Source: Actinomadura rifamycini DSM 43936
GTDB taxonomy: Bacteria > Actinomycetota > Actinomycetes > Streptosporangiales > Streptosporangiaceae
Assembly (NCBI RefSeq): GCF_000425065.1
Contig: NZ_AULB01000009.1
Location: 248,001-312,000, forward strand
DNA: 64,000 nt
Direction: 5' to 3'
In this document: positions 25,534 through 34,197 of the stretch, in pieces
How the letters are laid out: each line of letters opens with the position of its first letter
Position numbering within the stretch: the stretch's first letter is position 1
Program-made: the position numbers and the translations under genes
Notes under the pieces: generated by a model
What the model saw: the letters and a program-made list of their open reading frames with translations, nothing else
Database searches by the model: none
Told to the model about the DNA's origin: nothing

Positions 25534-26426
25534 GACACCTTCTCCCCACGGGTCAGGGCGACGAACGCCGCCTCCAGGTCGACGCCGCCGACCTCGATGT
25601 CGCGGGCGTCGTCGTGCTTCGCCAGCAGCGCGCGCAGCGTCGCGTCGGCGTCGGTCGAGGTGATGTGCACCCGGGTGCCCTCGACGTCCAGGTCGGTGAC
25701 GCCCGGCAGCGCGGCCACCGCGGCCGCGTCGGGGGCGTCGAGGGTCACGTGGACGGCGCGGCCGGGGACCCGGTTCTTGATCTCGGTGCCGCTGCCCTCG
25801 GCGACGACCCGGCCCTCGGTGATCAGCGCGATCCGGTCGGCGTAGGCGTCGGCCTCGGCGAGGTAGTGGGTGGCGAACACGATGGTGCGGCCGTCCTCGG
25901 CGAGGCGGCGCAGCTCGTCCCAGAACGCCTGGCGGGACGCGACGTCCATGCCGACGGTGGGCTCGTCGAAGATCAGCAGTTCGGGGTCGCCGATGAGGGT
26001 GAGCGCGAAGCGGACGCGCTGCTTCTGGCCGCCGGACAGCTTGAGCACCCGCCGGTCCCGCTCCGCGGTGAGCCCGGCGCGCTCCAGCACCTCCTCCACG
26101 GGGCGCGGGGAGGGGTACCAGGAGGCGAAGGCGCGCAGCAGGTCGGCGATCGTCGCCTCGTCCACCAGTCCGTTGTCCTGGAGCATCGCGCCGACGCGCC
26201 CGGCCGCCAGCGCGGCCCGCGGCGGGCCGCCCAGCACCTCGAGGGTGCCGGCGTCCGGCCGGGTCAGGCCGAGGACGGTGTTCAGCGTCGTCGACTTGCC
26301 CGCTCCGTTGGGACCGAGGATCGCGACGACCCGGCCGCGCTCGATCTCCAGGTCTATTCCGTTGAGCGCCGTGACCGGGCCGTACGTCTTGCGTACGCCC
26401 GCCAGGCGGATCGCGAGGTCCGTCAT
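25530..26426 (-). CDS. ABC transporter ATP-binding protein
   Basis: A 298-residue ATPase of the drug/lipid exporter (DrrA/NodI-like) group. It has Walker A GPNGAGKST at 38-46, signature LSGGQKQR, Walker B LLIFDEPT followed by VGMDV, and the H-loop TH. A C-terminal extension of about 80 residues after the core is typical of DrrA-like subunits. It is the first gene of a four-gene operon with the permease, kinase and regulator. Confidence 0.92.
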   Translation of the reverse strand: MTDLAIRLAGVRKTYGPVTALNGIDLEIERGRVVAILGPNGAGKSTTLNTVLGLTRPDAGTLEVLGGPPRAALAAGRVGAMLQDNGLVDEATIADLLRAFASWYPSPRPVEEVLERAGLTAERDRRVLKLSGGQKQRVRFALTLIGDPELLIFDEPTVGMDVASRQAFWDELRRLAEDGRTIVFATHYLAEADAYADRIALITEGRVVAEGSGTEIKNRVPGRAVHVTLDAPDAAAVAALPGVTDLDVEGTRVHITSTDADATLRALLAKHDDARDIEVGGVDLEAAFVALTRGEKVS

Positions 26427-26456
26427 GGCACCAGCGTCCCGCCCGCGCGGTCCCGG

Positions 26457-26474
26457 TGACAGTGCGAAATGTCA
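26457..26474. promoter_or_regulatory. Inverted repeat upstream of the ABC exporter operon
   Basis: TGACA and TGTCA are separated by 8 bp, 30 bp upstream of the ATPase start and in the region divergent from the MFS gene. It may be an operator for the adjacent response regulator; support is weak. Confidence 0.3.
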
Positions 26475-26608
26475 TGGACCGCGGCGGCGCCGCACGATCA
26501 TTTTGCGAAAGCTCGAGATCCCGTCCGGCGGCGCCGGGAAGGCCGGGGGAGGACGTCCGGTGATCGGCATCGGCGCCGATCGGCGGGCCCGGCCGGGAGG
26601 GGACGAGC

Positions 26609-28051
26609 ATGCAGGGGTTCTCCGGCGCTCCGGGGCGCGAGGGGCCGCCGGCCGACGTCCCGCCCGCGGGGCTCCGCAAGATCTGGACGTGGGGGGCCCT
26701 CATCGCCCTCGGCGGCTTCCTGCTCGGGTTCGACACCGGGGTGATCTCCGGGGCGCTGCTGTTCATCCGGCCCGAGTTCGGCCTGAGCCCCGTCCAGCAG
26801 GGCGGCGTCGTCGGCGTGCTGGTGCTGGGCGCGCTGGCGGGCGCCCCGGCGTCCGGCCGCCTCGCCGACCGCTTCGGCCGCAGGCGGGCGCTCGAGGCGG
26901 AGGGCCTGGTGTTCCTGGCCGGGACGGTGATCGCCGTCTTCGCCCCCGGCTACGGGACGCTGCTGGCGGGACGGCTCGTCCTCGGGCTCGCGGTCGGGGC
27001 CGCGTCCGCGACCGTCCCCGTCTACCTGTCGGAGATCGCCCCGAAGGACCTCCGGGGCCGCCTGCTGACCCTCAACCAGCTGATGATCGCGCTCGGCGTC
27101 CTGGTCGCGTACCTGGTCGCCCTGGCGTTCTCCGGCTCCGGGGACTGGCGCGCGATGATCGCGGTCGGCGCGATCCCGGGGTTCGCGATGGTGGCCGCGG
27201 CGGTGCTCGTCCTGCCGGAGTCGGGCGTGTGGCTGCTCGAGCACGGGCGCCGCGACCGGGCCCGGGAGGTGATCGCCTCGGTCACCGGCCCGGCGTCCGC
27301 CGACCGCCTGATCGAGCGGTACGAGCGGCGGACGGGCGAGGAGGCGGCGCGGCGCGGGCCGGGGGAGACCGGGGCGCGGGCGCTGCGGGAGGCGCGCCTC
27401 CGCCCGGCGCTGGCGGTCGGGCTCGCGCTCGCGGCCCTGCAGCAGTTCGCGGGGATCAACACGGTCTTCTACTACGCGCCGACGATCATCGAGCGGACCG
27501 GGCTGACGGCGTCGCACGCGATCTCCTACGCGATCGCCATCGGGGTCGTCAACCTGCTGATGACGCTCGTGGCGGTCCGCGCCGTCGAGCGCGCCGGGCG
27601 GCGCCCGCTCATGCTGGGGTCGCTGGCCGTGATGACGGTGGCCATGGTCCTGCTCGGCCTGTCGTTCGCGGCGGACTGGCCGTCGGAGGTCGCGCTGGCG
27701 TTCATGGTCGTCTACATCGCCGGTTACGCGGCCGGGCTGGGGCCGGTGTTCTGGACGCTGATCGGCGAGATCTTCCCGGCGCGGGCGCGCGCGGCGGGCT
27801 CGGACGCCTCGGCGGCCGTCAACCGGGCGTCCAACGTCGCGGTGAGCCTGGCGTTCCTGCCCATCGCCGGCGCGATCGGCCAGGGCGGGACCTTCTGGAT
27901 CTTCGCGGCGGTCTCGCTGCTCGGGCTGCTGTTCGTCGTCCGCTGCGTCCCGGAGACCGAGCACCGCGACCCCGCGTCCATCGATGCAGACCTCCGGCGC
28001 CGCTTCGAGCGCCGCCCGCCGGACGCGGCCGCCGGCGGCCGTCCCGGCTGA
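26609..28051 (+). CDS. Sugar-porter family MFS transporter
   Basis: A 480-residue, 12-helix transporter with all the sugar-porter fingerprints: GRLADRFGRR between helices 2 and 3, PESGVWLLEHGR after helix 6, QQFAGINTVFYYAP in helix 7 and PETEHR after helix 12. It resembles proton-coupled xylose/glucose importers. The ATG at 26609 has GGGAGGGG upstream; the N-terminus is a 25-residue cytosolic tail. It is a single gene, divergent from the ABC operon, and the cargo is likely a hexose or pentose. Confidence 0.9.
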   Translation: MQGFSGAPGREGPPADVPPAGLRKIWTWGALIALGGFLLGFDTGVISGALLFIRPEFGLSPVQQGGVVGVLVLGALAGAPASGRLADRFGRRRALEAEGLVFLAGTVIAVFAPGYGTLLAGRLVLGLAVGAASATVPVYLSEIAPKDLRGRLLTLNQLMIALGVLVAYLVALAFSGSGDWRAMIAVGAIPGFAMVAAAVLVLPESGVWLLEHGRRDRAREVIASVTGPASADRLIERYERRTGEEAARRGPGETGARALREARLRPALAVGLALAALQQFAGINTVFYYAPTIIERTGLTASHAISYAIAIGVVNLLMTLVAVRAVERAGRRPLMLGSLAVMTVAMVLLGLSFAADWPSEVALAFMVVYIAGYAAGLGPVFWTLIGEIFPARARAAGSDASAAVNRASNVAVSLAFLPIAGAIGQGGTFWIFAAVSLLGLLFVVRCVPETEHRDPASIDADLRRRFERRPPDAAAGGRPG

Positions 28052-28102
28052 CCGCGTTCGCGGAACGCCTACGGGAGCCCGCGCAGGCGGCGCCGGGGGC
28101 CC

Positions 28103-28131
28103 TTGACCGCCTCTGGGGGTGATGCTAAGCA
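28103..28131 (+). promoter_or_regulatory. Sigma-70-type promoter of the molybdenum hydroxylase operon
   Basis: TTGACC (28103-28108) and TAAGCA (28126-28131) are separated by 17 bp. The -10 box is embedded in a dyad operator (28120-28145), which indicates repression. Confidence 0.6.
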
Positions 28132-28145
28132 TATGCTCAGCATCA
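28120..28145. promoter_or_regulatory. 26-bp dyad operator made of two ATGCTNAGCAT palindromes
   Basis: ATGCTAAGCAT (28122-28132) is directly followed by ATGCTCAGCAT (28133-28143), and the outer TGA/TCA extends the symmetry to 26 bp. It overlaps the -10 region. The TetR protein at 34198 is one candidate binder. Confidence 0.65.
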
Positions 28146-28188
28146 CTGAGCGAGAACGTCATTACCGGAACCGCTCGAGGAGGCCCGG

Positions 28189-28230
28189 ATGGCACACGTC
28201 CCACCCCGACCCCCCGGACCGGACCGGTGA
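28189..28230 (+). CDS. Thirteen-codon Pro-rich ORF ahead of the molybdenum hydroxylase large subunit
   Basis: The ATG at 28189 has a strong GAGGAGG 6 nt upstream and encodes MAHVPPRPPGPDR. Its TGA overlaps the GTG start of the large subunit, which itself has no Shine-Dalgarno. Either this is a coupled leader peptide, or a one-base sequencing change in the nearby C run has split off the true N-terminus. Confidence 0.4.
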   Translation: MAHVPPRPPGPDR

Positions 28231-30569
28231 CCGGAGCGCGGGCGGCCGCGGCGCGCTACGCGGGCGCCCGGGTGCCCCGGGTGGAGGATCCCCGGCTGCT
28301 CACCGGCCGCGGCACGTACGTCGACGACGTGGTGCGGCCCGGGATGCTGCACGCCTGCTTCGTCCGCAGCCCGCTCGCCCGCGCCCGCGTCCTCGGTGTC
28401 GACGCCGCCGAGGCGCTCGCGCTCGAGGGCGTCCACGCGGTGTTCACCGCGGCGGACCTCAACCCGGACGTCCGCGAGCAGTGGTACACGCTGATCGGCC
28501 GGGACGTCCCGGACACCCCGCGCCCGCCGCTGGCCGAGGGCGAGGTCCGCTTCGTCGGCGACCCGGTCGCCCTGGTCGTCGCCGCCGACCGCTACGTCGC
28601 CGAGGACGCCGCCGAGCTGGTGTCCGTGGACTACGGGCCGCTGCCGCCGGTCGCCGACTACGCCGCCGCGCGCGCGTCCGGCGAGCTCGTCCACGAGGGC
28701 TACCCCGGCAACGTCGCGGGCGAGCTCGGCGGCCCGCCCGCCGACGAGCTCGCCCCGGTCTTCGACGGCGCCGCGCTCGTGGTGCGCGAGACGATCCGCC
28801 AGCAGGCGTACGCGCAGGTGCCCATCGAGACGCGCGGGCTGGTCGCCGAGTGGTCCGCGCCGACGGGCGAGCTGACGATCTGGGCCGCGACGCAGTCGCC
28901 GCACGAGGTCCGCCTGTTCTGCTCGCGGCTGCTCGGGCTCCCGGAGCAGCGCGTCCGGGTGGTGATGCGCGACACCGGCGGCGGCTTCGGGCAGAAGGTC
29001 GTCCCGCAGCGCGAGGACATGTGCGTCATGCTGGCCGCCCGCAAGGTGCCCGGCGCGCTCAAGTGGATCGAGGACCGGCGGGAGAACCTCATGTCCGCCG
29101 GGCAGTCGCGGCACGAGCACGCCGACGCCCGGCTCGCCTTCGCCGCGGACGGGACGATCCTGGCGGCGGCCGTCGACCACGTGCAGGACGTCGGCGCGTA
29201 CCCGGTGCCGTGGCCGGTCGGCACGGCCGCGGCCGTCGGGATGTTCTTCCCCGGCCCCTACCGCGTCCCGCGCGCCGCCTGGACGTCGACGTCGGTGTTC
29301 TCCAACACCGTCGGGCGCAACGCCTACCGGGGCCCGTGGCAGCTCGAGTCGCTCGCCCGCGAGGTGCTGCTGGACGTCGCGGCCCGCCGGATGGGCCTCG
29401 ACCCCGCCGAGCTGCGCCGCCGGAACCTGCTGCGCCGGGACGAGCTGCCGTACACCAACCCCAACGGGATGCCGTACAGCGACATCACGCCGCTGGAGAC
29501 GTTCGAGCGGGCGCTGGAGGTCCTCGGCTACGAGGAGTTCCGCAAGGAACAGGAGCGGGCCCGCGCCGAGGGCCGGTACCTCGGCGTCGGCACCTGCACC
29601 TACGTCGAGCCGACCACGGCCGCGATGGCGCTGCACGCCACCGAGGGCGCGACGATCCGCATCGAGCCGTCCGGCAAGGTGAACGTCTACGTGTCCGGCG
29701 GGTCGAGCGGCAACAGCATCGAGACCACCGTCGTGCAGCTCACCGCGGACGCGCTGGGCGTGGACATCGCCGACGTCAGCACGATCCAGGGCGACACGGC
29801 GGTCACCCCGTTCGGCGGCGGCGCGGCGGGCAGCCGGTCGGGGTCGATGACCGCGGGCGCCGTCGGCGAGACGGCGGCCGTGCTGCGGGAGCGGATCACC
29901 GCGATCGCCGCGCACCGGCTCGAGGCCGCGCGGGGCGACGTCGAGCTGGCCGGCGGACGGGCGCGGGTGCGCGGCGTCCCCGGCGCGGAGGTGTCCCTGG
30001 CGGAGATCGCCGAGCTGGCCTACTTCCAGCCTGACGCGCTGCCGCCCGGCGTCCCGCCGGGACTGGAGCACAGCGGCCGGTACCACCCCGGCACACCGGT
30101 GATCTTCGCGAACGCGACGCACGTGTGCACCTGCGAGGTGGACGTCGTGACGGGGGCGGTGACGCTGCTGCGCTACATCGTCGGCGAGGACTGCGGCCCG
30201 ATGATCAACCCGAACGTCGTCGAGGGCCAGATCGCGGGCGGCGTCGTCCAGGGCATCGGCGGCGCCCTGTACGAGAACCTCGCCTACGACGGCGACGGCA
30301 ACCCCGTCGCGACCACGTTCATGGACTACCTCCTCCCCACGGCGGGCGACGTGCCCGCCATCGAGTACGGGCACGTCGAGACCCCCGCCGCGGGGCCCGG
30401 CGGCTACAAGGGCGTCGGCGAGGGCGGCGCGATCGGCGCGCCCCCGGCGGTGGTGAACGCGGTGGCCGACGCCCTCGCCCCGTTCGGCGCGGAGATCACC
30501 CGCCTCCCGCTCACCCCGGAGTCGATCGCGGCGCTGGTGCGCGCCGCGGACGGGACGGTGCCGCGATGA
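28227..30569 (+). CDS. Molybdenum hydroxylase large subunit (xanthine dehydrogenase/CoxL family)
   Basis: A 780-residue Mo-cofactor subunit: RVPRVEDPRLLTGRGTYVDD at the start, GGGFGQK in the first molybdopterin-binding domain, AYRGPWQLES, and the catalytic glutamate at about 732 in GVGEGGAIG. The CO-dehydrogenase-specific Cys loop is absent, so it is an aromatic/aldehyde-type hydroxylase rather than CO dehydrogenase. The GTG at 28227 is the first in-frame start after the Pro-rich mini-ORF. It overlaps the FAD subunit by 4 nt. The substrate is unknown; the linked P450 and SDR suggest degradation of a hydrophobic ring compound. Confidence 0.9.
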   Translation: MTGARAAAARYAGARVPRVEDPRLLTGRGTYVDDVVRPGMLHACFVRSPLARARVLGVDAAEALALEGVHAVFTAADLNPDVREQWYTLIGRDVPDTPRPPLAEGEVRFVGDPVALVVAADRYVAEDAAELVSVDYGPLPPVADYAAARASGELVHEGYPGNVAGELGGPPADELAPVFDGAALVVRETIRQQAYAQVPIETRGLVAEWSAPTGELTIWAATQSPHEVRLFCSRLLGLPEQRVRVVMRDTGGGFGQKVVPQREDMCVMLAARKVPGALKWIEDRRENLMSAGQSRHEHADARLAFAADGTILAAAVDHVQDVGAYPVPWPVGTAAAVGMFFPGPYRVPRAAWTSTSVFSNTVGRNAYRGPWQLESLAREVLLDVAARRMGLDPAELRRRNLLRRDELPYTNPNGMPYSDITPLETFERALEVLGYEEFRKEQERARAEGRYLGVGTCTYVEPTTAAMALHATEGATIRIEPSGKVNVYVSGGSSGNSIETTVVQLTADALGVDIADVSTIQGDTAVTPFGGGAAGSRSGSMTAGAVGETAAVLRERITAIAAHRLEAARGDVELAGGRARVRGVPGAEVSLAEIAELAYFQPDALPPGVPPGLEHSGRYHPGTPVIFANATHVCTCEVDVVTGAVTLLRYIVGEDCGPMINPNVVEGQIAGGVVQGIGGALYENLAYDGDGNPVATTFMDYLLPTAGDVPAIEYGHVETPAAGPGGYKGVGEGGAIGAPPAVVNAVADALAPFGAEITRLPLTPESIAALVRAADGTVPR

Positions 30570-31459
30570 AGCCCGCCGCGTTCGACCACCACGCCCCCGC
30601 CGACGTCGGCGAGGCCGTCGCGATGCTGGCGGACCTCGGCGAGGACGCGAAGGTCATCGCCGGCGGGCAGAGCCTCGTCCCGATGCTCGCGCTGCGCCTG
30701 GCGGTCCCCGAGCACCTGGTCGACCTGCGCCGGACGGCCGGGCTGCGCGGCGTCGCGGAGCACGGCCCGGCCGACGGGCGCGACGGCGTCCTGCGGGTCG
30801 GGGCCTGCACCACGCAGACCGCGATCGAGCGGTCCGCCGAGGCGGCCCGCGCCGTGCCGCTGCTCGCCCGCGCGACCCCGCTGATCGGGCACTTCCAGAT
30901 CCGCAACCGCGGCACCGTCGGCGGGTCGCTGGCCCACGCCGACGCCGCCGCCGAGTACCCGGCGGTCGCCCTGGCGCTCGGCGCCCTGCTGCACGCCAGG
31001 TCGCCGCGCGGCGCGCGGACCGTCCCCGCCGACCGGTTCTTCACCGGCATGTGGACGACGGACCTCGCGGACGACGAGCTGCTGACGGCCGTCGACTTCC
31101 CCGTGTGGCGGGGCCGCCGCGGCTTCGCGATCGAGGAGTTCGCCCGCCGCGGCGGCGACTTCGCCATCGCGGGCGCGGCCGTCGCCGTCGAGCTCGACGC
31201 CGCCGACCGGGTCCGGCGCTGCGGCATCGGCCTGTTCGGCCTCGGCGCGACGCCGCTGCGCGCCGCCGCGGCGGAGGAGGCCGCGACCGGCACCGCCGTC
31301 GCCGACGTCACCGCCGACGAGGTGGGGCGCGCCGCCGTGGCCGGGCTGGACGCGGTCCCGGCCGACCTGCACGCGTCCGCCGACCACCGCAGACACGTCG
31401 GGGCCGCCGTGACGGCGCGCGCCTGGCGACGAGCCGTCCGGGAGGCCGCGCATGCCTGA
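30566..31459 (+). CDS. Molybdenum hydroxylase FAD-binding medium subunit (CoxM family)
   Basis: A 297-residue subunit with the two FAD pyrophosphate motifs AGGQSLVPML (near 33-42) and TVGGSLAHADAAAEYP (near 114-129), and the CoxM C-terminal domain (ADVTADEVG to the Tyr-free tail RAWRRAV). It transfers electrons from the iron-sulfur subunit to the final acceptor. Start ATG 30566 overlaps the large-subunit stop, and the stop overlaps the small-subunit start by 8 nt, so all three are co-translated. Confidence 0.92.
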   Translation: MKPAAFDHHAPADVGEAVAMLADLGEDAKVIAGGQSLVPMLALRLAVPEHLVDLRRTAGLRGVAEHGPADGRDGVLRVGACTTQTAIERSAEAARAVPLLARATPLIGHFQIRNRGTVGGSLAHADAAAEYPAVALALGALLHARSPRGARTVPADRFFTGMWTTDLADDELLTAVDFPVWRGRRGFAIEEFARRGGDFAIAGAAVAVELDAADRVRRCGIGLFGLGATPLRAAAAEEAATGTAVADVTADEVGRAAVAGLDAVPADLHASADHRRHVGAAVTARAWRRAVREAAHA

Positions 31460-31991
31460 CGCCGACATCCGGGTGCGGGTCAACGGCGTGCCCCGCCGCG
31501 CGACCGTCCCGCCCCGCCTCACCCTGGCCGACTTCCTGCGGGAACGCTGCGGCCTCACCGGGACGCACCTGGGCTGCGAGCACGGCGTGTGCGGCGCCTG
31601 CACGGTCCTGCTGGACGGCGAGGCCGTGCGGGCCTGCCTGGTGTTCGCCGTCCAGGCCGACGACGCGGACGTCACGACCGTCGAGGGCGTCGCCGCGCCG
31701 GACGGCGCGCTGTCGCCCGTCCAGGAGGCGTTCCGCGACGAGCACGGGCTGCAGTGCGGGTTCTGCACGCCCGGGTTCGTCGTGTCGGTGACCGCGTTCC
31801 TGCGCGACAACCCCGACCCGACCGACGAGCAGATCCGCGAGGCCCTGTCCGGCAACCTGTGCCGCTGCACCGGCTACCAGGGCATCCTCAGGGCCGTCCG
31901 GACGGCGGCGCGGACGGCCCCCGCCGGCCCGCACGCCGACCCGCACGCCGGCCCGGATGCCGACCCGTCCGCCGCCGGCGCGTCGGGCTGA
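31452..31991 (+). CDS. Molybdenum hydroxylase [2Fe-2S] small subunit (CoxS family)
   Basis: A 179-residue subunit with two iron-sulfur clusters: a plant-type one (GCEHGVCGACTVLLDG and a later Cys in RACLVF) and the four-helix one (CGFCTPGF and CRCTGYQGI). It shuttles electrons from the Mo site to FAD. A 20-residue Ala/Asp/His/Pro-rich tail (repeated DPHAGPDAD-like units) is extra to the family. It is the third gene of the coxLMS-like block, followed 38 nt later by an SDR gene. Confidence 0.93.
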   Translation: MPDADIRVRVNGVPRRATVPPRLTLADFLRERCGLTGTHLGCEHGVCGACTVLLDGEAVRACLVFAVQADDADVTTVEGVAAPDGALSPVQEAFRDEHGLQCGFCTPGFVVSVTAFLRDNPDPTDEQIREALSGNLCRCTGYQGILRAVRTAARTAPAGPHADPHAGPDADPSAAGASG

Positions 31992-32029
31992 ACCTCCGCC
32001 GCCCCTTCCGAAGAGAGAAGAGGACCCCC

Positions 32030-32866
32030 ATGCCCGGACGAGTCGAAGGCAAGGTCGCTTTCATCACCGGCGCCGCGCGCGGCCAGGGGCGCGGCCACGC
32101 CGTGCGCCTCGCGCAGGAGGGCGCCGACATCATCGCCGTCGACGTCTGCGAGCAGATCGACACCGTCCCGATCCCCATGTCCACCCCCGAGGACCTCGCC
32201 GAGACGGTCGCCCTGGTCGAGGCGACCGGACGCAAGATCGCCGCCACGCGGGCGGACGTGCGCGACTTCGACGCGCTGAAGGCCGCGGTGGACGACGGCG
32301 TCGCCCGCTTCGGCCGGCTCGACATCGTCGTCGCGAACGCCGGGCTCGCCGCCTCCGGCGACGAGATCCACAAGATGGACGCGAAGCTCTGGCGCGACTC
32401 GATCGACGTCAACCTCACCGGCGTCTGGCACACCGGCAAGGCCGCGATCCCGCACGTCATCGACGGCGAGCGGGGCGGCTCCATCGTCCTGACCAGCTCC
32501 GTCGGCGGGCTCAAGGCCCACCCGAACATCGCGAACTACGTCGCCGCCAAGCACGGCGTCGTGGGCCTGATGCGCTCGATGGCGGTGGAGCTCGCGCAGT
32601 ACGGCATCCGCGTCAACTCCGTCCACCCCACGCAGGTGAACACGCCGATGCTGATGAACGACCTGACCTACCGGATGTTCCGCCCCGACCTGGAGAACCC
32701 CACCCGGGAGGACATGGCGCCGATCTCGCAGATGATGAACGCGCTGCCCGTCCCGTGGGTGGAGGCCGAGGACATCAGCAACGCGGTCCTCTTCCTGGCC
32801 TCCGACGAGAGCCGCTACATCACCGGGGTGCCGCTGCCGATCGACGCGGGCTCGATGCTCAAGTGA
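32030..32866 (+). CDS. SDR oxidoreductase of the mycofactocin-coupled type
   Basis: A 278-residue SDR with the mycofactocin-subfamily start GRVEGKVAFITGAARGQGR, an insertion after the second strand (CEQIDTVPIPMSTPEDL), NAG core, TSSVGG and YVAAKHG. Enzymes of this group hold NAD tightly and pass electrons to the peptide cofactor mycofactocin, usually oxidising alcohols. No mft genes lie in the window. Start ATG 32030 is preceded by AGAGGA. Placed between a molybdenum hydroxylase and a P450, it probably oxidises an alcohol formed in the same pathway. Confidence 0.88.
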   Translation: MPGRVEGKVAFITGAARGQGRGHAVRLAQEGADIIAVDVCEQIDTVPIPMSTPEDLAETVALVEATGRKIAATRADVRDFDALKAAVDDGVARFGRLDIVVANAGLAASGDEIHKMDAKLWRDSIDVNLTGVWHTGKAAIPHVIDGERGGSIVLTSSVGGLKAHPNIANYVAAKHGVVGLMRSMAVELAQYGIRVNSVHPTQVNTPMLMNDLTYRMFRPDLENPTREDMAPISQMMNALPVPWVEAEDISNAVLFLASDESRYITGVPLPIDAGSMLK

Positions 32867-32910
32867 CCGGACGCGCGCCGCTCACGTCCACCGACACGCG
32901 AGGAGGGCAC

Positions 32911-34104
32911 GTGCACACGGACGAGCCGCTCTACTGGGACCCCTACGACACCAGGTTCACCCGCGACCCCTACCCCACCTACCGGCGGCTCCGGGAGGAG
33001 GCGCCGCTGTACTACAACGAGAAGCACGACTTCTACGCGGTCAGCCGGTACGACGACATCGAGCGCGGCCTGCCCGACTGGCGGACGTTCTCCTCGGCGC
33101 GCGGCGGCATCCTGGAGATGGTCAAGTCCGGCATCGAGATGCCGCCCGGCACCCTCATCTTCGAGGACCCCGAGATCCACGACGTCCACCGCCGCCTCCT
33201 CGTCCGCGTGTTCACCCCGCGCAGCATCGCCGAGCTGGAGCCGCGGGTGCGCGACTACTGCGTCCGCACCCTCGACCCGCTCGTCGGCGCGTCGGAGTTC
33301 GACCTGATCCGCGAGGTCGGCGCGGAGCTGCCGATGCGGGTGATCGGGATGCTGCTGGGCATCCCGGAGGCCGACCAGGAGGCCATCCGCGACTCCGCCG
33401 ACGCGAGCCTGCGCACCGAGGCCGGCGGGCAGATGGACCTCCAGGACATGGCGATCATGAGCAGCGAGCTGTTCCGCGACTACATCGAATGGCGCGCGAA
33501 GCACCCGTCCGACGACCTCATGACCCGCCTGCTGACCACCGAGTTCGAGGACGAGGACGGACGGACCCGCACGCTCACCCACGACGAGGCCCTCACCTAC
33601 ACCACGGTCGTCGCGGGGGCGGGCAACGAGACCACGGGGCGGCTCATCGGCTGGCTCGGCTCGGTGCTCGCCCGGCACCCCGACCAGCGGGAGGCGCTCG
33701 TGGACGACCCGGCGCTGATCCCCGGCGCGATCGAGGAGGTGCTGCGGTACGAGCCGCCCGGGCCGTTCATCGCCCGGTACGTCACGAAGGACGTGGAGTA
33801 CCACGGACGGACGGTGCCGGAGGGCAGCGCGATGATGTTCATCGTCGCCGCCGCCAACCGCGACCCGGGCCGGTATCCCGACCCCGACCGGTTCGACGTC
33901 CGCCGCAAGGTGGGCCAGCAGCTGACGTTCGGCCTCGGCGTCCACTACTGCCTGGGCGCCGCCCTCGCCCGGCTCGAGGGCCGGGTGGCGCTGGAGGAGA
34001 TCCTCCGGCGCTTCCCGCGCTGGGACGTGGACTGGGACGGCGCCCGGCTGGCGCAGACCTCGACCGTCCGGGGCTGGGAGACCCTGCCGCTCGTCATCGG
34101 GTGA
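32911..34104 (+). CDS. Cytochrome P450
   Basis: A 397-residue bacterial class I P450: I-helix AGAGNETT (235-242), K-helix EVLRYE (ExxR), and the heme loop FGLGVHYCLG with Cys347 as the iron ligand. The start GTG 32911 follows GGAGGG. The C-terminal half resembles the CYP125/CYP142/CYP124-like enzymes that oxidise sterols and terpenoids, but substrate assignment is inference. It needs a ferredoxin and reductase, neither encoded nearby. Last gene of the coxLMS-SDR-P450 operon, 44 nt after the SDR. Confidence 0.93.
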   Translation: MHTDEPLYWDPYDTRFTRDPYPTYRRLREEAPLYYNEKHDFYAVSRYDDIERGLPDWRTFSSARGGILEMVKSGIEMPPGTLIFEDPEIHDVHRRLLVRVFTPRSIAELEPRVRDYCVRTLDPLVGASEFDLIREVGAELPMRVIGMLLGIPEADQEAIRDSADASLRTEAGGQMDLQDMAIMSSELFRDYIEWRAKHPSDDLMTRLLTTEFEDEDGRTRTLTHDEALTYTTVVAGAGNETTGRLIGWLGSVLARHPDQREALVDDPALIPGAIEEVLRYEPPGPFIARYVTKDVEYHGRTVPEGSAMMFIVAAANRDPGRYPDPDRFDVRRKVGQQLTFGLGVHYCLGAALARLEGRVALEEILRRFPRWDVDWDGARLAQTSTVRGWETLPLVIG

Positions 34105-34121
34105 GGGCGCGCCGCCGGACT

Positions 34122-34163
34122 CCCGCCCCGGCGCGCACGGTCCGCGCCGCGCGCCGGGGCGGG
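34122..34163. terminator. GC-rich hairpin between the convergent P450 and TetR genes
   Basis: A 14-bp perfect inverted repeat (arms start CCCGCCCCGG) with a 14-nt loop. No T-run; probably bidirectional. Confidence 0.6.
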
Positions 34164-34197
34164 CCGGAGACGGGCCGGTGACGGGCCGGGACGGACG

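Noticed and set aside
23047-26426. Calling the ABC exporter and two-component system part of the polyketide cluster
   Set aside because: They have no SARP-type promoter and such quartets are common elsewhere in actinomycete genomes; adjacency alone is weak.
28227-31991. Carbon monoxide dehydrogenase (coxMSL) assignment
   Set aside because: The large subunit lacks the Cys-containing active-site loop of true CO dehydrogenase and has the general AYRG-type motif.
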